This document shows positions 63,351-64,000 of a stretch of 64,000 nt of DNA, one piece after another. Source of the stretch: CAWCXF01 sp963799455 (GTDB lineage Bacteria; Pseudomonadota; Alphaproteobacteria; Rhodobacterales; Rhodobacteraceae); assembly GCA_963799455.1 (NCBI GenBank), contig CAWCXF010000008.1, positions 1,240,001-1,304,000 of the forward strand, read 5' to 3'. Below the pieces are notes generated by a model. It made no database searches. It saw nothing but the letters and a program-made list of their open reading frames with translations, and was not told the DNA's origin. The stretch's first letter is position 1; each line of letters starts with the position of its first letter. The translations under genes were made by a program, and so were the position numbers.

Positions 63351-64000
63351 GCGGGCGCCCCCCTCAGCGTCGGGGCCCGGCGCGCGGCGGGGCGCGGCGC
63401 GGGCCGCTCGCCCAGCCGCAGCGCGTTGCCCACGACCAGGATCGAGGAGGCCGACATCGCCAGCGCCGCGACCAGGGGCGTGACGAGCCCGGCCACCGCC
63501 AGCGGGATCGCGACGCCGTTGTAGAGAACGGCCAGGCCGAAGTTCTGGCGCACGATCCGCGCGGTGTCGCCGGGCGACGGCGTGGGCGAAGGGCACCGCG
63601 TCGAGCCGCTCGCGCGGAAGACGAAGTCGGCGGCGGTGCGCCCGGCGTCGGAGGCGCAGGCCGGCGCCATCGAGACATGCGCCGCCGCCAGCGCGGCCGT
63701 GTCGTTGAGCCCGTCGCCCACCATCAAGACGCGGTGCCCCGCCGCCCGCAGGGCCTCCAGATGCGCGATCTTGCCCGCGGGCGTCACCCCGTGGCGGGCC
63801 CGCGCGACGCCGAGCTCGCGGGCGAGCCTTGCGACCGGCTCCGGCCCGTCGCCCGAGAGGATCTCGACCGCCACCCCCGTCGCCCGCAGCGCCTCGACCG
63901 CCTCGTGCGCGCCCGGGCGCAGCGTCTCGGACAGGTCGAAAGCCCAGGGCGGACCGCCCTCGAACGCGAAGGCGGGCCCGGTGGCCACCGCGGCGTCCGC
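63347..64000 (-). pseudogene. ccoI: Copper-transporting P-type ATPase CcoI, C-terminal part (5' end outside window)
   Basis: The cytoplasmic P-domain and last helices of the pump that supplies copper to cbb3 oxidase: ALRATGVAVEILSGDGPEPV, the hinge motif VLMVGDGLNDTAALAAAHVS, DTARIVRQNFGLAVLYNGVA and MSASSILVVGNALRL, the standard end of CcoI/CopA. A one- or two-base shift near 63595-63605 separates ASGSTRCP-like sequence from VPFAHAVAR. The phosphorylated Asp lies beyond the window edge. Followed directly by ccoS. Confidence 0.85.

Overview
The window is very GC-rich DNA from an alphaproteobacterium, most likely a member of the Rhodobacterales (Rhodobacteraceae/Paracoccaceae type). The urea-type UrtBCDE transporter, a TctCBA transporter, DUF1194, DUF2493 and DUF3768 proteins, a TAXI binding protein and a cbb3 oxidase cluster all fit that group. 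No rRNA, tRNA or CRISPR array is visible. This assignment rests on protein resemblance read by eye, without any search.

Layout. (1) 1-4060: the end of a urea ABC transporter operon (urtB partial, urtC, urtD, urtE). (2) 4439-17148: a LysR-type regulator, then a tightly packed catabolic operon. It holds a tripartite tricarboxylate transporter (tctCBA), a Gfo/Idh oxidoreductase, a quinate/shikimate dehydrogenase-like protein, a QuiC-type 3-dehydroshikimate dehydratase, pcaC, pcaH, pcaG, a BKACE enzyme, pcaD and pcaB. Together these would import a hydroaromatic acid and convert it through dehydroshikimate and protocatechuate to 3-oxoadipate. The BKACE is a candidate for the last step, in place of the usual PcaIJ/PcaF. 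(3) 17190-26104: ordinary chromosomal genes, namely a decayed AEC transporter, a serine hydrolase, a DUF1194 protein, an RND pump with a one-base frameshift, a dienelactone hydrolase and an EEP-family phosphatase/nuclease. (4) 26340-28600: a decayed aldehyde/isoquinoline-oxidoreductase operon whose cofactor cysteines have become arginines. (5) 29142-33863: an unusual trio of ExeA-like ATPase, orphan TAXI binding protein and periplasmic coiled-coil protein.

(6) 33950-58450 is a mobile-element graveyard and probably former plasmid DNA. It contains three IS256-type sequences, an IS21 broken by an IS256, a dead serine recombinase, and plasmid genes (DUF2493, DUF3768, a Phd/PemK-like toxin-antitoxin pair, a TSCPD-like gene, a Toprim primase broken by a nonsense codon). 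It also has a resolvase, an IS1182 carrying a nested and apparently intact IS21, a TniA-like transposase, a pRiA4b ORF-3 relic, a tyrosine recombinase relic, an ISKra4 relic and an IS5 relic. One intact alpha/beta hydrolase gene lies near its end. (7) 58554-64000, minus strand: ccoI-ccoS-ccoN-ccoO-ccoQ-ccoP, a small protein and a DUF2189 membrane protein. All carry many single-base indels although catalytic residues are kept, so sequencing or assembly error is the likelier cause there.

Gene starts were chosen from overlaps (ATGA/GTGA), ribosome-binding sequences and family length. Many adjacent operon genes overlap by 1 or 4 bases, which implies translational coupling.
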